NCBI GenBank assembly: GCA_964412105.1
Contig: CAYPNM010000103.1
Span: forward strand, 1 to 5,616
Source of the DNA: JAKAGZ01 sp964412105
GTDB lineage: Bacteria > Bacteroidota > Ignavibacteria > Ignavibacteriales > Ignavibacteriaceae
DNA length: 5,616 bases
Reading direction: 5' to 3'
The position numbers and the translations under genes were made by a program. Positions 1-5,616 of this stretch are shown piece after piece. Positions within the stretch are counted from its first letter, which is position 1. Each line of letters begins with the position of its first letter. Below the pieces are notes generated by a model that saw only the letters and a list, made by a program, of their open reading frames with translations, ran no database searches and was not told the DNA's origin.

Positions 1-11
1 GTGATCCTTTT

Positions 12-128
12 GGGGATTTTTGCAGGAGGTACATGCCAGTTGTATGGGAGTTGTACAGGAGATAGGAAAGTCTGCCAATTTGGCAGACTTTCCTACTTTA
101 AAATAGGTATGGGTGCAAGGAAGTCCCC
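12..128. repeat. Nested imperfect inverted repeat, structured intergenic element
   Basis: Bases 12-23 (GGGGATTTTTGC) can pair with 115-128 (GCAAGGAAGTCCCC), giving 12 pairs including one G-T(U) pair and a 2-base GG bulge at 119-120. Inside this helix sits a perfect 15-bp hairpin (63-95), and between them is a short imperfect tandem repeat of 11 bases (38-48 AGTTGTATGGG, 49-59 AGTTGTACAGG). GTACA at 29-33 can also pair with TGTAC at 52-56. The stretch is rich in G on the plus strand, unlike the neighbouring AT-rich gene spacers. It lies downstream of the minus-strand gene ending at 160. It could be a small dispersed palindromic element (REP or MITE-like), a structured RNA or a complex terminator. 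The pairings are read directly; the identity is unknown. Confidence 0.5.
63..95. terminator. Perfect 15-bp hairpin, possible (bidirectional) terminator
   Basis: TAGGAAAGTCTGCCA (63-77) is the exact reverse complement of 81-95, with loop ATT (78-80). It lies 65 bases past the stop of the minus-strand gene at 160-573, so it could end that transcript or one entering from the left. Neither side has a proper T tract: the plus strand continues with CTTTAAAATA and the minus strand with ATCTCCTG. Classical Rho-independent termination is therefore uncertain. The hairpin may instead belong to the larger inverted-repeat element around it. Confidence 0.4.
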
Positions 129-159
129 ATTCAGCTTCTATTTTTAAACTACTATTCTT

Positions 160-573
160 TCAGATAATAGAGTATAGAGCAAAGTCTGTATTAGTGTGCG
201 GATGGTTTAAATCCTTATAGAAATTAAGTTTCTCATTAAACCATTTTTCCGTAAGGCCATTTGTTTCGGCAATTTGCTTAAGCCATTTTATTTCATTATC
301 CGGAACAATACCGTCAGAATAAGCCAGCTTTAGTCCATCACACACAAAAGATTCAGCGATTTTTGTGTGAGAAAATTTTATCGGGTCTTCGGGTATATAT
401 TTATTTGCCAGCAGGCTTTTCAAAGTATCTTCATAAAAATCAGTAGCAAATCCCAGCTTAAGCGCTATGTTTCTGATTATCTTTTTTTCAGGTTCGGTGA
501 GTTTGTTATCCTTTTTTGCTATGACAAGTAATCCTTTCAAATAATTACTTTTATCAAGAACAGAAAATTCCAT
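160..573 (-). CDS. TerB-like small helical protein
   Basis: This 137-residue, probably cytosolic, all-helical protein has no signal peptide or membrane segment. It shows two related helical repeats. Residues 11-42 read YLKGLLVIAKKDNKLTEPEK and onward to LGF; residues 76-107 carry LKLAYSDGIVPDNEIKWLKQ and end in NGL. Each has a hydrophobic helix, an acidic turn (KKDNKLTEPE, with D22 and E27; YSDGIVPDNE, with D87, D92 and E94) and a second helix ending in LGF or NGL. This is the pattern of the TerB/TerB-like fold (tellurite-resistance TerB, Pfam PF05099), where the acidic residues are thought to bind metal. The length is close to that of stand-alone TerB proteins. No other ter genes are nearby, so a role in tellurite resistance should not be assumed. 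The ATG at 571-573 is preceded by AGGG (581-584) with a 7-base spacer. It is divergent from the peptidase gene at 695. The fold assignment is an inference from the pattern; the substrate is unknown. Confidence 0.7.
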   Translation of the reverse strand: MEFSVLDKSNYLKGLLVIAKKDNKLTEPEKKIIRNIALKLGFATDFYEDTLKSLLANKYIPEDPIKFSHTKIAESFVCDGLKLAYSDGIVPDNEIKWLKQIAETNGLTEKWFNEKLNFYKDLNHPHTNTDFALYSII

Positions 574-649
574 ATATTTTCCCTATTATTTATGAGCTAA
601 AGTTATAAAAAATTTCGGTTGAGTAAAAACCATAAATTAATTTTTGTTC

Positions 650-668
650 TTTAATAGGCTTTATTAAA
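650..668. promoter_or_regulatory. 7-bp inverted repeat upstream of the peptidase gene
   Basis: TTTAATA (650-656) and TATTAAA (662-668) are perfect complements around a 5-base gap (GGCTT). The repeat lies 14 bases before the Shine-Dalgarno of the peptidase gene, in the 121-base divergent spacer (574-694). It may be an operator for a dimeric regulator or a weak 5'-leader hairpin. AT-rich palindromes of this size arise by chance, so function is unproven. I cannot place a convincing promoter in this spacer. TTG at 619-621 followed 16 bases later by TAATTTTTG (638-646) only loosely resembles the Bacteroidota TTG/TAnnTTTG pattern. Confidence 0.25.
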
Positions 669-694
669 CAAAAAATTTACCTGAGGTAGAACAA

Positions 695-2470
695 ATGAAA
701 TTCCTGAAAATTTTTTTAGTGTTGATTTTTTCAATAGCTTTTTGTTCAATAATATCAAGCCAAACGAAAATCCCCAGCAAATGGATTACCCGGTTTGAAA
801 AGTCGGGATATCTTGAAACCGAGACCTATGATCAGACAGTTGCTTACTTTAAAAAACTGGCCGATTCGTCACCTTATGCAAAAATGTTATCATTTGGAAT
901 TTCCCCACAGGGCAGAAAGTTATATTGTCTTATTGTCTCAAAGGATAGAGCTTTTGATCCTGTATCTGCCAAAAGAACCGGTAAACCGATTATATTAATT
1001 GATAATGGAATTCATTCAGGCGAAATTGAGGGCAAGGATGCTTCAATGCTTTTGTTAAGAGAGATTCTGATTACAAAAGAAAAAGCAAATTTGATTGATA
1101 ACGCTATTCTTCTTGTCATCCCAATATTCTCCGTTGATGCTCATGAAAGATTCAGTCCTTATAATAGAATAAACCAGAACGGCCCAACAAATATGGGATG
1201 GAGAACAACAGCTCAAAATTTAAATCTTAACAGGGATTGGACAAAAGCAGATGCACCAGAAATGCAGTCGATGCTAAAATTATTTTCCAGCTGGCTTCCT
1301 GATTTTTTCGTAGACACTCACACTACTGATGGAGCAGATTATCAATATACAATCACTTATTCAATGGAACACTATCAAAATGTAGATACAGTTTTGCGTG
1401 AATGGATAGTGAAAAAACTGATGCCGTATTTAAATAAAAGGGTAAATGATGATGGATATCTTATAGCTCCTTATCTTGAATTTAAAGGACGAAAAATTGA
1501 AAACGGTATCATTGGCGCTTCTTTCAGCCCAAGATTTTCACATTCATACGCCGCCGCTCAAAACAGGCCCGGTCTATTAATAGAAACTCATATGCTTAAG
1601 CCTTACAAAGACAGGGTGTTTTCCACAAAATCATTATTGACAGCTATTTTGACTTATGCAAACAAAAACGGCAAGGAGCTTATTGCATTAAATAAAGCAG
1701 CAGACAAAAACTCAATCGAAGAATATTCAATTGAAAAAAAATATTTCTCTCTATCATTAGGGCTGACCGATAAGAGCATCCCATTTCATTTTATGGGAAT
1801 AAAGGCAGAACACGACTCCAGCTGGGTATCAGGAACAATATGGACCAAATACACCGGAGAGAAATATGAGACTGAATTACCATATTACGATCAAATGAAA
1901 GTAACCGATTCTGTCCAGGCTCCAAAAGAATATTTAATTCCATTGGAATGGGGAAAATGGGAAAATCTCATTGGCAGAATAAAACTTCACGGAATTAAGG
2001 TAGGGCAGTTAAAATCTTCTGAAACATTAAAGGTAACCGAGTATAAATTTAAGAACATTAAGTATGCTAAATATTCTTTTGAGGGAAGGCAGAGAGTTTC
2101 TGCAGATTATGATACAATTTCTGAAAAAGTCACTGTCCCCAAAGGGACTTATGTTATTAAAACAAATCAACGAACTATCAGGCTAATATTAAATCTTATG
2201 GAACCCAAGGCTGAAGATTCATTTTTGCAGTGGGGATTTTTTAATTCAATTTTCGAAAGGAAGGAATATTATGAGAGCTACGTAATGGAAAAGATCGCGA
2301 GACAAATGATGGACAAAGATCCTGATCTGAAAAAAGAATTTGAAGAGAAATTAGCAGTTGATGAAAATTTCAGAAAGAGTCCACGTCAAAGGCTGGATTT
2401 CTTTTATACGCGCTCTCCGTATATGGATAAAAAATTAAATGTATATCCTATTTTGAGGGTGGAGAATTAA
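695..2470 (+). CDS. Secreted M14-family zinc carboxypeptidase-like metallopeptidase
   Basis: This 591-residue exported zinc peptidase probably removes C-terminal residues from peptides or acts on cell-wall peptides in the periplasm or outside the cell; the substrate is unknown. Residues 1-22 form a Sec signal peptide (K2, K5, hydrophobic core 6-20, cleavage likely before Q23). C17 is not in a good lipobox because F16 precedes it. The M14 catalytic set is visible: zinc ligands H107 and E110 in IHSGE, H209 in VDTHTTDG, substrate-binding N179-R180 in LNLNRDW, and the catalytic glutamate E297 in LLIETH. The active site therefore looks intact. The peptidase domain spans about residues 40-330. Residues 350-591 form a C-terminal region, beta-rich at first and then helical (QWGFFNSIFERKEYYESY near 512-529), typical of long Bacteroidota-type M14 proteins but without a known role. 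The ATG has GAGGT (683-687) 7 bases upstream. It converges with the next gene, 3 bases apart. The family call is firm; the exact specificity is not. Confidence 0.9.
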   Translation: MKFLKIFLVLIFSIAFCSIISSQTKIPSKWITRFEKSGYLETETYDQTVAYFKKLADSSPYAKMLSFGISPQGRKLYCLIVSKDRAFDPVSAKRTGKPIILIDNGIHSGEIEGKDASMLLLREILITKEKANLIDNAILLVIPIFSVDAHERFSPYNRINQNGPTNMGWRTTAQNLNLNRDWTKADAPEMQSMLKLFSSWLPDFFVDTHTTDGADYQYTITYSMEHYQNVDTVLREWIVKKLMPYLNKRVNDDGYLIAPYLEFKGRKIENGIIGASFSPRFSHSYAAAQNRPGLLIETHMLKPYKDRVFSTKSLLTAILTYANKNGKELIALNKAADKNSIEEYSIEKKYFSLSLGLTDKSIPFHFMGIKAEHDSSWVSGTIWTKYTGEKYETELPYYDQMKVTDSVQAPKEYLIPLEWGKWENLIGRIKLHGIKVGQLKSSETLKVTEYKFKNIKYAKYSFEGRQRVSADYDTISEKVTVPKGTYVIKTNQRTIRLILNLMEPKAEDSFLQWGFFNSIFERKEYYESYVMEKIARQMMDKDPDLKKEFEEKLAVDENFRKSPRQRLDFFYTRSPYMDKKLNVYPILRVEN

Positions 2471-2473
2471 TTT

Positions 2474-3211
2474 TCAGATTACTCTTTTTACAAGCTCGTA
2501 CTGAAAACTCTGCGGGAATTTTTTTATTACAAAGTCAGTAATTAAGTTAGATGCTTCTTCGTGTCTCATTGCACTTGTATTTATAACGAAATCGTAAAGG
2601 AGCGGATCTTCTACATCTTTATGAAAATAGTGGGAAATATATTCTTTCCTATTTTCATCTTCTTTCTTAATGTAATCAACAGCCTCCCTTCGACTTAAAT
2701 TGTAAATTTCCATAACGTGTGAGATTTTATCTTCTTCAGATGCAATCAGTCTTACATGAAAACAGTTATCCATTTTGGAAGTTATTATATTTCCGCCACG
2801 CTCAATAATTATGCAGTAACCCATATAAGCAAGCTGTAGAATAGTTTCGGTAGTTTTATGAAATAAAGTCCAAGTTCCCGGCTGACCAGCTATCAGTTCA
2901 TTTAGAATAGATGTCATTGCAGAATACTTTCTTTCTTCCATTATTTCACCTAATCGCAGCGGAAGATTATTATCCTGCAATACTTTCTCTATCAGATTTT
3001 GATCAAAGATTGCCCATGGATGATTATTGTCATAATCATATTTTGAGAATGTATCTACGATCATCTGGCTGAGAATTTCCGCACCTGCTCCAGCTTCACG
3101 CGACAATGTAATACAAGGACCCATAATATTTTTAAAATTTCCCTTTTCCGCCTCTACCCTATGCGATTCAATGTACTGTTTCGCCTTTTCCATTGCACCT
3201 TTAATCAACAT
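2474..3211 (-). CDS. Cytidylate kinase-like family protein (P-loop NMP kinase fold)
   Basis: This is a 245-residue cytosolic protein of the cytidylate kinase-like family (Pfam PF13189). These resemble NMP kinases that phosphorylate CMP/dCMP, but their substrates are mostly unproven. The nucleotide-loop region is ITLSREAGAGAEILSQMI (34-51): a short strand followed by SREAGAGAE in place of the Walker A GxxxxGK[ST], which is how this family reads (SRxxGxGG). Further family-like pieces are WAIFDQNLIEKV (66-77), IIIERGGNII (134-143), HVRLIASEEDKISHV (152-166), an arginine/lysine-rich lid (R174-R175, R188-K189) with YISHYFHKD (191-199), and DPLLYDFVINTS (202-213). True Cmk is a similar size but keeps the Walker lysine. 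The ATG at 3209-3211 is chosen because GGAGAA (3218-3223) lies 6 bases upstream; a second ATG (3191-3193, M7) has only a weaker AAAGGT. It is divergent from fumC and shares the string GGAGAATTAT in its ribosome site with it. No adjacent nucleotide-metabolism gene supports a function. Confidence 0.75.
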   Translation of the reverse strand: MLIKGAMEKAKQYIESHRVEAEKGNFKNIMGPCITLSREAGAGAEILSQMIVDTFSKYDYDNNHPWAIFDQNLIEKVLQDNNLPLRLGEIMEERKYSAMTSILNELIAGQPGTWTLFHKTTETILQLAYMGYCIIIERGGNIITSKMDNCFHVRLIASEEDKISHVMEIYNLSRREAVDYIKKEDENRKEYISHYFHKDVEDPLLYDFVINTSAMRHEEASNLITDFVIKKFPQSFQYELVKRVI

Positions 3212-3308
3212 TTATAATTCTCCACATATTTATGTTAATAACTGAATTGTATTATTAAAAGTTCCTACCTTAAAAAAAAATACAAATTTTTGGGATAAAG
3301 TTTTGGCT

Positions 3309-3332
3309 TTTATCAAAAAATTTATCAAAAAT
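3309..3332. repeat. 12-bp direct tandem repeat in divergent spacer
   Basis: TTTATCAAAAAA (3309-3320) is followed at once by TTTATCAAAAAT (3321-3332), with one mismatch. It lies in the 208-base spacer between the kinase-like gene and fumC, upstream of the candidate fumC promoter. It could be a pair of binding sites on one face of the helix or an A-tract element that bends DNA or stimulates transcription. Low complexity makes chance plausible. Confidence 0.4.
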
Positions 3333-3360
3333 TTCACACCAAATTATTGTAAATTAATAT
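3333..3360 (+). promoter_or_regulatory. Candidate fumC promoter
   Basis: TTCACA (3333-3338) and TAATAT (3355-3360) are spaced by 16 bases, one and a few mismatches respectively from the -35 and -10 hexamers of a sigma-70-type promoter. It would give a leader of about 50 bases before fumC, containing the hairpin at 3381-3399. In a region this AT-rich, such matches are common. The alternative Bacteroidota-type TTG (3347-3349) with a poor -7 box near 3366-3373 fits less well. Weak evidence only. Confidence 0.25.
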
Positions 3361-3380
3361 AGTTATTTAATTGAAAATTA

Positions 3381-3399
3381 CTAATTCATAAAGAATTAG
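3381..3399 (+). promoter_or_regulatory. Inverted repeat in fumC leader
   Basis: CTAATTC (3381-3387) and GAATTAG (3393-3399) are exact complements around ATAAA. The repeat ends 8 bases before the fumC Shine-Dalgarno GGGAG (3408-3412), so as RNA it would be a 7-bp, 5-base-loop hairpin just ahead of the ribosome site, and as DNA a palindromic operator. The same geometry (7-bp arms, 5-base gap) occurs before the peptidase gene at 650-668, with a different sequence. Function is not shown. Confidence 0.3.
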
Positions 3400-3419
3400 C
3401 TTAAAAAGGGAGAATTATT

Positions 3420-4811
3420 ATGGATTACAGAACAGAAACTGATAGCATGGGCGAGATTAAAGTTCCCGTTGATAAATATTACGGAGCACAAACAGCCAGA
3501 TCATTGATGAATTTCAAAATTGGCGGGGAAAGATTTCCCAGAGAAATTATTAGAGCACTTGGCATTCTTAAAAAAGCAGCAGCTTTAACTAATAAAGACC
3601 TTGGAATTCTGCCAGCCGAAAAAGCAGATTTAATAGTAAAGGCGGCGGATGAAGTTGTTGAAGGAAAACTTGACGAACATTTTCCACTTGTAGTATGGCA
3701 AACCGGAAGTGGGACACAGACTAATATGAACGCCAACGAAGTAATTTCAAATCGTGCTATCGAGATGGCCGGAGGAGAAAAAGGAAGCAAAAAACCAATT
3801 CACCCAAATGACGATGTAAATAAGGCTCAATCATCAAACGATACTTTTCCAACAGCAATGCACATTGCAGCAGTTGAAGAAATCCACAGAAGACTTATTC
3901 CAATGGTTACAAAACTTCGTGATGCGCTCGATACAAAGTCAAAAGAATTTAAGGATATTATAAAAATAGGTAGAACCCATTTAATGGATGCAACACCCTT
4001 AACGCTCGGTCAGGAATTCTCCGGTTACGTTCAGCAATTAACTAATGGTCTGGAAAGAATAAATGCCGCTTTGCCAAGGTTATATGCATTAGCACTTGGA
4101 GGAACTGCTGTTGGCACCGGTCTCAATACTCATCCTGAATTCGCAGTGAAAGCAGCTGCGCAGATTTCGAAGCTTACCGGGAAGTCATTTATTTCGGCAA
4201 AAAACAAATTTGAAGCACTTGCTGCGCATGATGCACTTGTTGAATTCAGCGGAGTGCTAAAAACACTTGCTGCTTCACTAATGAAAATTGCAAATGATAT
4301 TCGCTGGTTAGGCTCTGGTCCACGCTGCGGTATCGGGGAAATATCTTTACCTGAAAATGAACCGGGAAGTTCAATCATGCCCGGCAAAGTTAATCCGACT
4401 CAATCGGAAGCAATGACAATGGTATGCGCACAGGTTTTTGGAAATGACACAACAGTCACTTTTGCGGGCGCAAGCGGTAATTTTGAACTAAATGTTTTCA
4501 AGCCGGTAATAATTTTTAATGTGCTGCAATCTATAAGATTAATTTCTGATGCCTGCGAAAGTTTCACTGATAATTGTGTTGTTGGAATTGAAGCAAACAA
4601 AAAGAATATACAAAAGAACCTCGAAAATTCATTAATGCTCGTAACAGCCCTTAATCCGCACATCGGTTATGACAATGCTGCAAAAGTTGCTAAGAAGGCA
4701 CACAAGGAACACACAACTTTAAAAGAAGCTGCTATCGCGCTTGGGTTATTAACAGCAGAAAAATTTGATGCGGTTGTTCGTCCCGAGAATATGATAAGTC
4801 CAAAAAAATAA
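3420..4811 (+). CDS. fumC: Fumarate hydratase, class II
   Basis: This cytosolic, oxygen-stable, iron-free homotetrameric enzyme interconverts fumarate and L-malate in the TCA cycle. At 463 residues it is full length for FumC. The signature GSSIMPGKVNP is at 316-326, including the catalytic-loop serine (S317/S318), K323 and N325. Other active-site segments are TGSGTQTNMNANE (95-107), HPNDDVNKAQSSNDTFPT (128-145), and GRTHLMDATP (184-193) with the catalytic histidine H187. GGTAVGTGLNTH (227-238) is the conserved loop of the superfamily. These separate it from aspartase and argininosuccinate lyase: the overall pattern, including the N-terminal YRTETDSMGEIKVP, is fumarase-like, though aspartase is the closest alternative. 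The ATG at 3420 follows GGGAG (3408-3412) by 7 bases. It is followed 16 bases after the stop by an intrinsic terminator, so it appears to be transcribed alone. No truncation or missing catalytic residue is seen. Confidence 0.97.
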   Translation: MDYRTETDSMGEIKVPVDKYYGAQTARSLMNFKIGGERFPREIIRALGILKKAAALTNKDLGILPAEKADLIVKAADEVVEGKLDEHFPLVVWQTGSGTQTNMNANEVISNRAIEMAGGEKGSKKPIHPNDDVNKAQSSNDTFPTAMHIAAVEEIHRRLIPMVTKLRDALDTKSKEFKDIIKIGRTHLMDATPLTLGQEFSGYVQQLTNGLERINAALPRLYALALGGTAVGTGLNTHPEFAVKAAAQISKLTGKSFISAKNKFEALAAHDALVEFSGVLKTLAASLMKIANDIRWLGSGPRCGIGEISLPENEPGSSIMPGKVNPTQSEAMTMVCAQVFGNDTTVTFAGASGNFELNVFKPVIIFNVLQSIRLISDACESFTDNCVVGIEANKKNIQKNLENSLMLVTALNPHIGYDNAAKVAKKAHKEHTTLKEAAIALGLLTAEKFDAVVRPENMISPKK

Positions 4812-4826
4812 TTTTAATATTCACAA

Positions 4827-4856
4827 GTCCTGCTGAGAAAACAGCAGGACATTTTA
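4827..4856 (+). terminator. Rho-independent terminator after fumC
   Basis: GTCCTGCTG (4827-4835) pairs perfectly with CAGCAGGAC (4842-4850) around the loop AGAAAA, giving a 9-bp GC-rich stem, followed by ATTTTA. It starts 16 bases past the fumC stop. The T run is short (4 T), so some read-through is likely. The next gene starts only 28 bases beyond the stem. Confidence 0.8.
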
Positions 4857-4878
4857 TCTAATGGTTAAGAAATAAAAT

Positions 4879-5553
4879 TTGAACAACTGGAACGGAATTG
4901 TTTCTCTCCTGATTGCCTGCATTGAATTCATACTTATAATTAACATTTTCATTTTTGCTGAAAAGAATAAGAACAATCATCTTATCATACTAATCATTTT
5001 CCTTCTTATGACCTATCAACTACTTGAGTGGATTATGTGTGGATTGGGATTAGATTCTCATTTGATTGTTTATTTCACTTTTATGGATATCTCGTTTCTC
5101 CCGCCTCTGGGTTTATTTTTTGTCTTAACTTATTATAAATACCGCTCAAAATTCTTTGTGCTATTATTTTTACCTGCGGTTGCTTTTGTAATTTACTATT
5201 CAATGATCATCGATCGGTTTAATGTAAACAGCTGCGCTGTTTTCTATGCTATTTACAAATATCCCTATGGAGATATCTACGGCTTATTTTATTACGTACC
5301 AATTCTGAGCACAATAGGCTTCTTAATCAGGGGGATTTTAAAATCAGCGGATAAAACTGAAATTCGATTTTCAAAAATATTATTAATAGCTTACCTATTA
5401 ATTTCTCTTCCTGTAATAATTGCTTTTATTCTCGTTCTAATAGATGAAGAAATGCTATTGCATAGTATTGTGAGCGTGATGTGTAAATTTGCTCTTCTGC
5501 TTGCAATTGCATTAACTTACTTAGCAATAAGTTTTAAAGGAACCAATGAATGA
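4879..5553 (+). CDS. Stand-alone seven-helix integral membrane protein, unknown function
   Basis: This 224-residue, very hydrophobic protein has seven predicted membrane helices at about residues 6-27, 34-55, 62-84, 92-111, 133-152, 165-188 and 193-217. The positive-inside rule gives N-out/C-in: basic loops AEKNKNN, YKYRSK and RGILKSADKTEIRF on the cytoplasmic side, and a longer outer loop (112-132) between helices 4 and 5. Candidate conserved spots are YQLLEWIMC (46-54), SFLPPLGLF (72-80), YGLFYYVPILS (134-144) and SIVSVMCKFALLLA (196-209). They loosely recall 7TM sensor modules (as in HisKA_7TM kinases) or small 7TM families such as DUF6629. I do not assign either. The start is TTG: an in-frame TAA lies at 4873-4875 and the first in-frame internal ATG (M44) would delete the first helix. 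No strong Shine-Dalgarno is visible before the TTG. The stop overlaps the start of the next gene by 8 bases, implying translational coupling and a shared task. Confidence 0.75.
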   Translation: MNNWNGIVSLLIACIEFILIINIFIFAEKNKNNHLIILIIFLLMTYQLLEWIMCGLGLDSHLIVYFTFMDISFLPPLGLFFVLTYYKYRSKFFVLLFLPAVAFVIYYSMIIDRFNVNSCAVFYAIYKYPYGDIYGLFYYVPILSTIGFLIRGILKSADKTEIRFSKILLIAYLLISLPVIIAFILVLIDEEMLLHSIVSVMCKFALLLAIALTYLAISFKGTNE

Positions 5554-5616
5554 AATAATCCTGAATATTTACCTAATAATTAATAATGGTTTTGTAATCA
5601 GCTTCCGTGCAATGGC
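5546..5616 (+). CDS. 5' end of an overlapping downstream gene, cut by window edge
   Basis: An ATG at 5546-5548 opens a frame that stays open to the window end, giving about 23 residues beginning MNEIILNIYLIINNGFVISF. It overlaps the preceding membrane-protein gene by 8 bases (ATGAATGA), and AAAGGA (5536-5541) sits 4 bases upstream as a Shine-Dalgarno. The overlap and ribosome site make it a good candidate for a coupled second gene. The visible part is hydrophobic at first and then mixed, and it is too short to name a family. An output partner such as a kinase or a cyclase would be a guess. Confidence 0.6.
   Translation, partial: MNEIILNIYLIINNGFVISFRAM

Noticed and set aside
3..65. Possible C-terminal tail of a gene entering from the left (…DPFGDFCRRYMPVVWELYRR, stop TAG at 63-65)
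   Set aside because: All three plus-strand frames and at least one minus-strand frame are open over this short stretch, and the sequence is repeat-like, so coding cannot be distinguished from chance. A longer left flank would decide.
160..573. Tellurite-resistance operon
   Set aside because: Only a TerB-like fold is suggested and no terC/terD-type neighbours are present, so resistance is not supported.
795..998. 67-residue plus-strand reading frame inside the peptidase gene
   Set aside because: It is an out-of-frame shadow of the M14 peptidase, whose motifs lie in the other frame.
3479..3790. Minus-strand frame of 103 residues opposite fumC
   Set aside because: It is antisense to conserved fumarase coding sequence, with low-complexity Ser/Ala/Pro composition and no ribosome site.
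4130..4663. Two minus-strand frames (4130-4387 and 4400-4663) opposite fumC
   Set aside because: Both are antisense shadows of the fumarase signature region with no family resemblance.
4861..4875. Mini-ORF ATG GTT AAG AAA TAA just before the membrane-protein gene
   Set aside because: Four codons with no Shine-Dalgarno; a leader peptide is possible in principle but nothing supports it.
4873..4881. TAAAATTTG resembling a Bacteroidota -7 box
   Set aside because: It has one base too many between TA and TTTG, no -33 partner at the right distance, and it overlaps the TTG start codon.

Overview
The window is AT-rich bacterial DNA with compact genes, most of them with clear Shine-Dalgarno motifs. 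Its gene set (an exported M14 zinc peptidase, a cytidylate kinase-like P-loop protein, a class II fumarase and a TerB-like protein) would fit the Bacteroidota/Chlorobiota/Ignavibacteriota area. This placement is an inference from codon style and protein flavour, not from a marker gene. The consistent use of GGAG/GAGG ribosome sites argues somewhat against a typical Flavobacteriia or Bacteroidia genome, where such sites are weak.

Layout from left to right: (1) Positions 1-159 hold no convincing gene but carry a strongly structured nested inverted repeat, with a perfect 15-bp hairpin inside a longer imperfect helix. (2) A small TerB-like helical protein is on the minus strand (160-573). (3) It is divergent from a secreted 591-residue M14-family metallopeptidase on the plus strand (695-2470). 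(4) The peptidase converges, with only 3 bases between stop codons, on a minus-strand cytidylate kinase-like protein (2474-3211). (5) A 208-base divergent AT-rich control region with a 12-bp tandem repeat and a small hairpin leads to (6) fumC, class II fumarase (3420-4811), which is followed by a clear intrinsic-terminator hairpin. (7) A stand-alone seven-helix membrane protein with a TTG start (4879-5553) overlaps by 8 bases the start of (8) a further gene that runs off the right edge.

The genes do not form one pathway. Fumarase is central carbon metabolism (TCA cycle), the M14 protein is probably an envelope or secreted peptidase, and the others are of unproven function. The only operon-like arrangement is the last pair, the seven-helix membrane protein and its overlapping partner, which are probably translationally coupled. 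I see no mobile element with a transposase, no CRISPR array, no tRNA or rRNA and no defence system. The least explained items are the structured repeat at the left edge and the coupled membrane-protein gene pair at the right edge.
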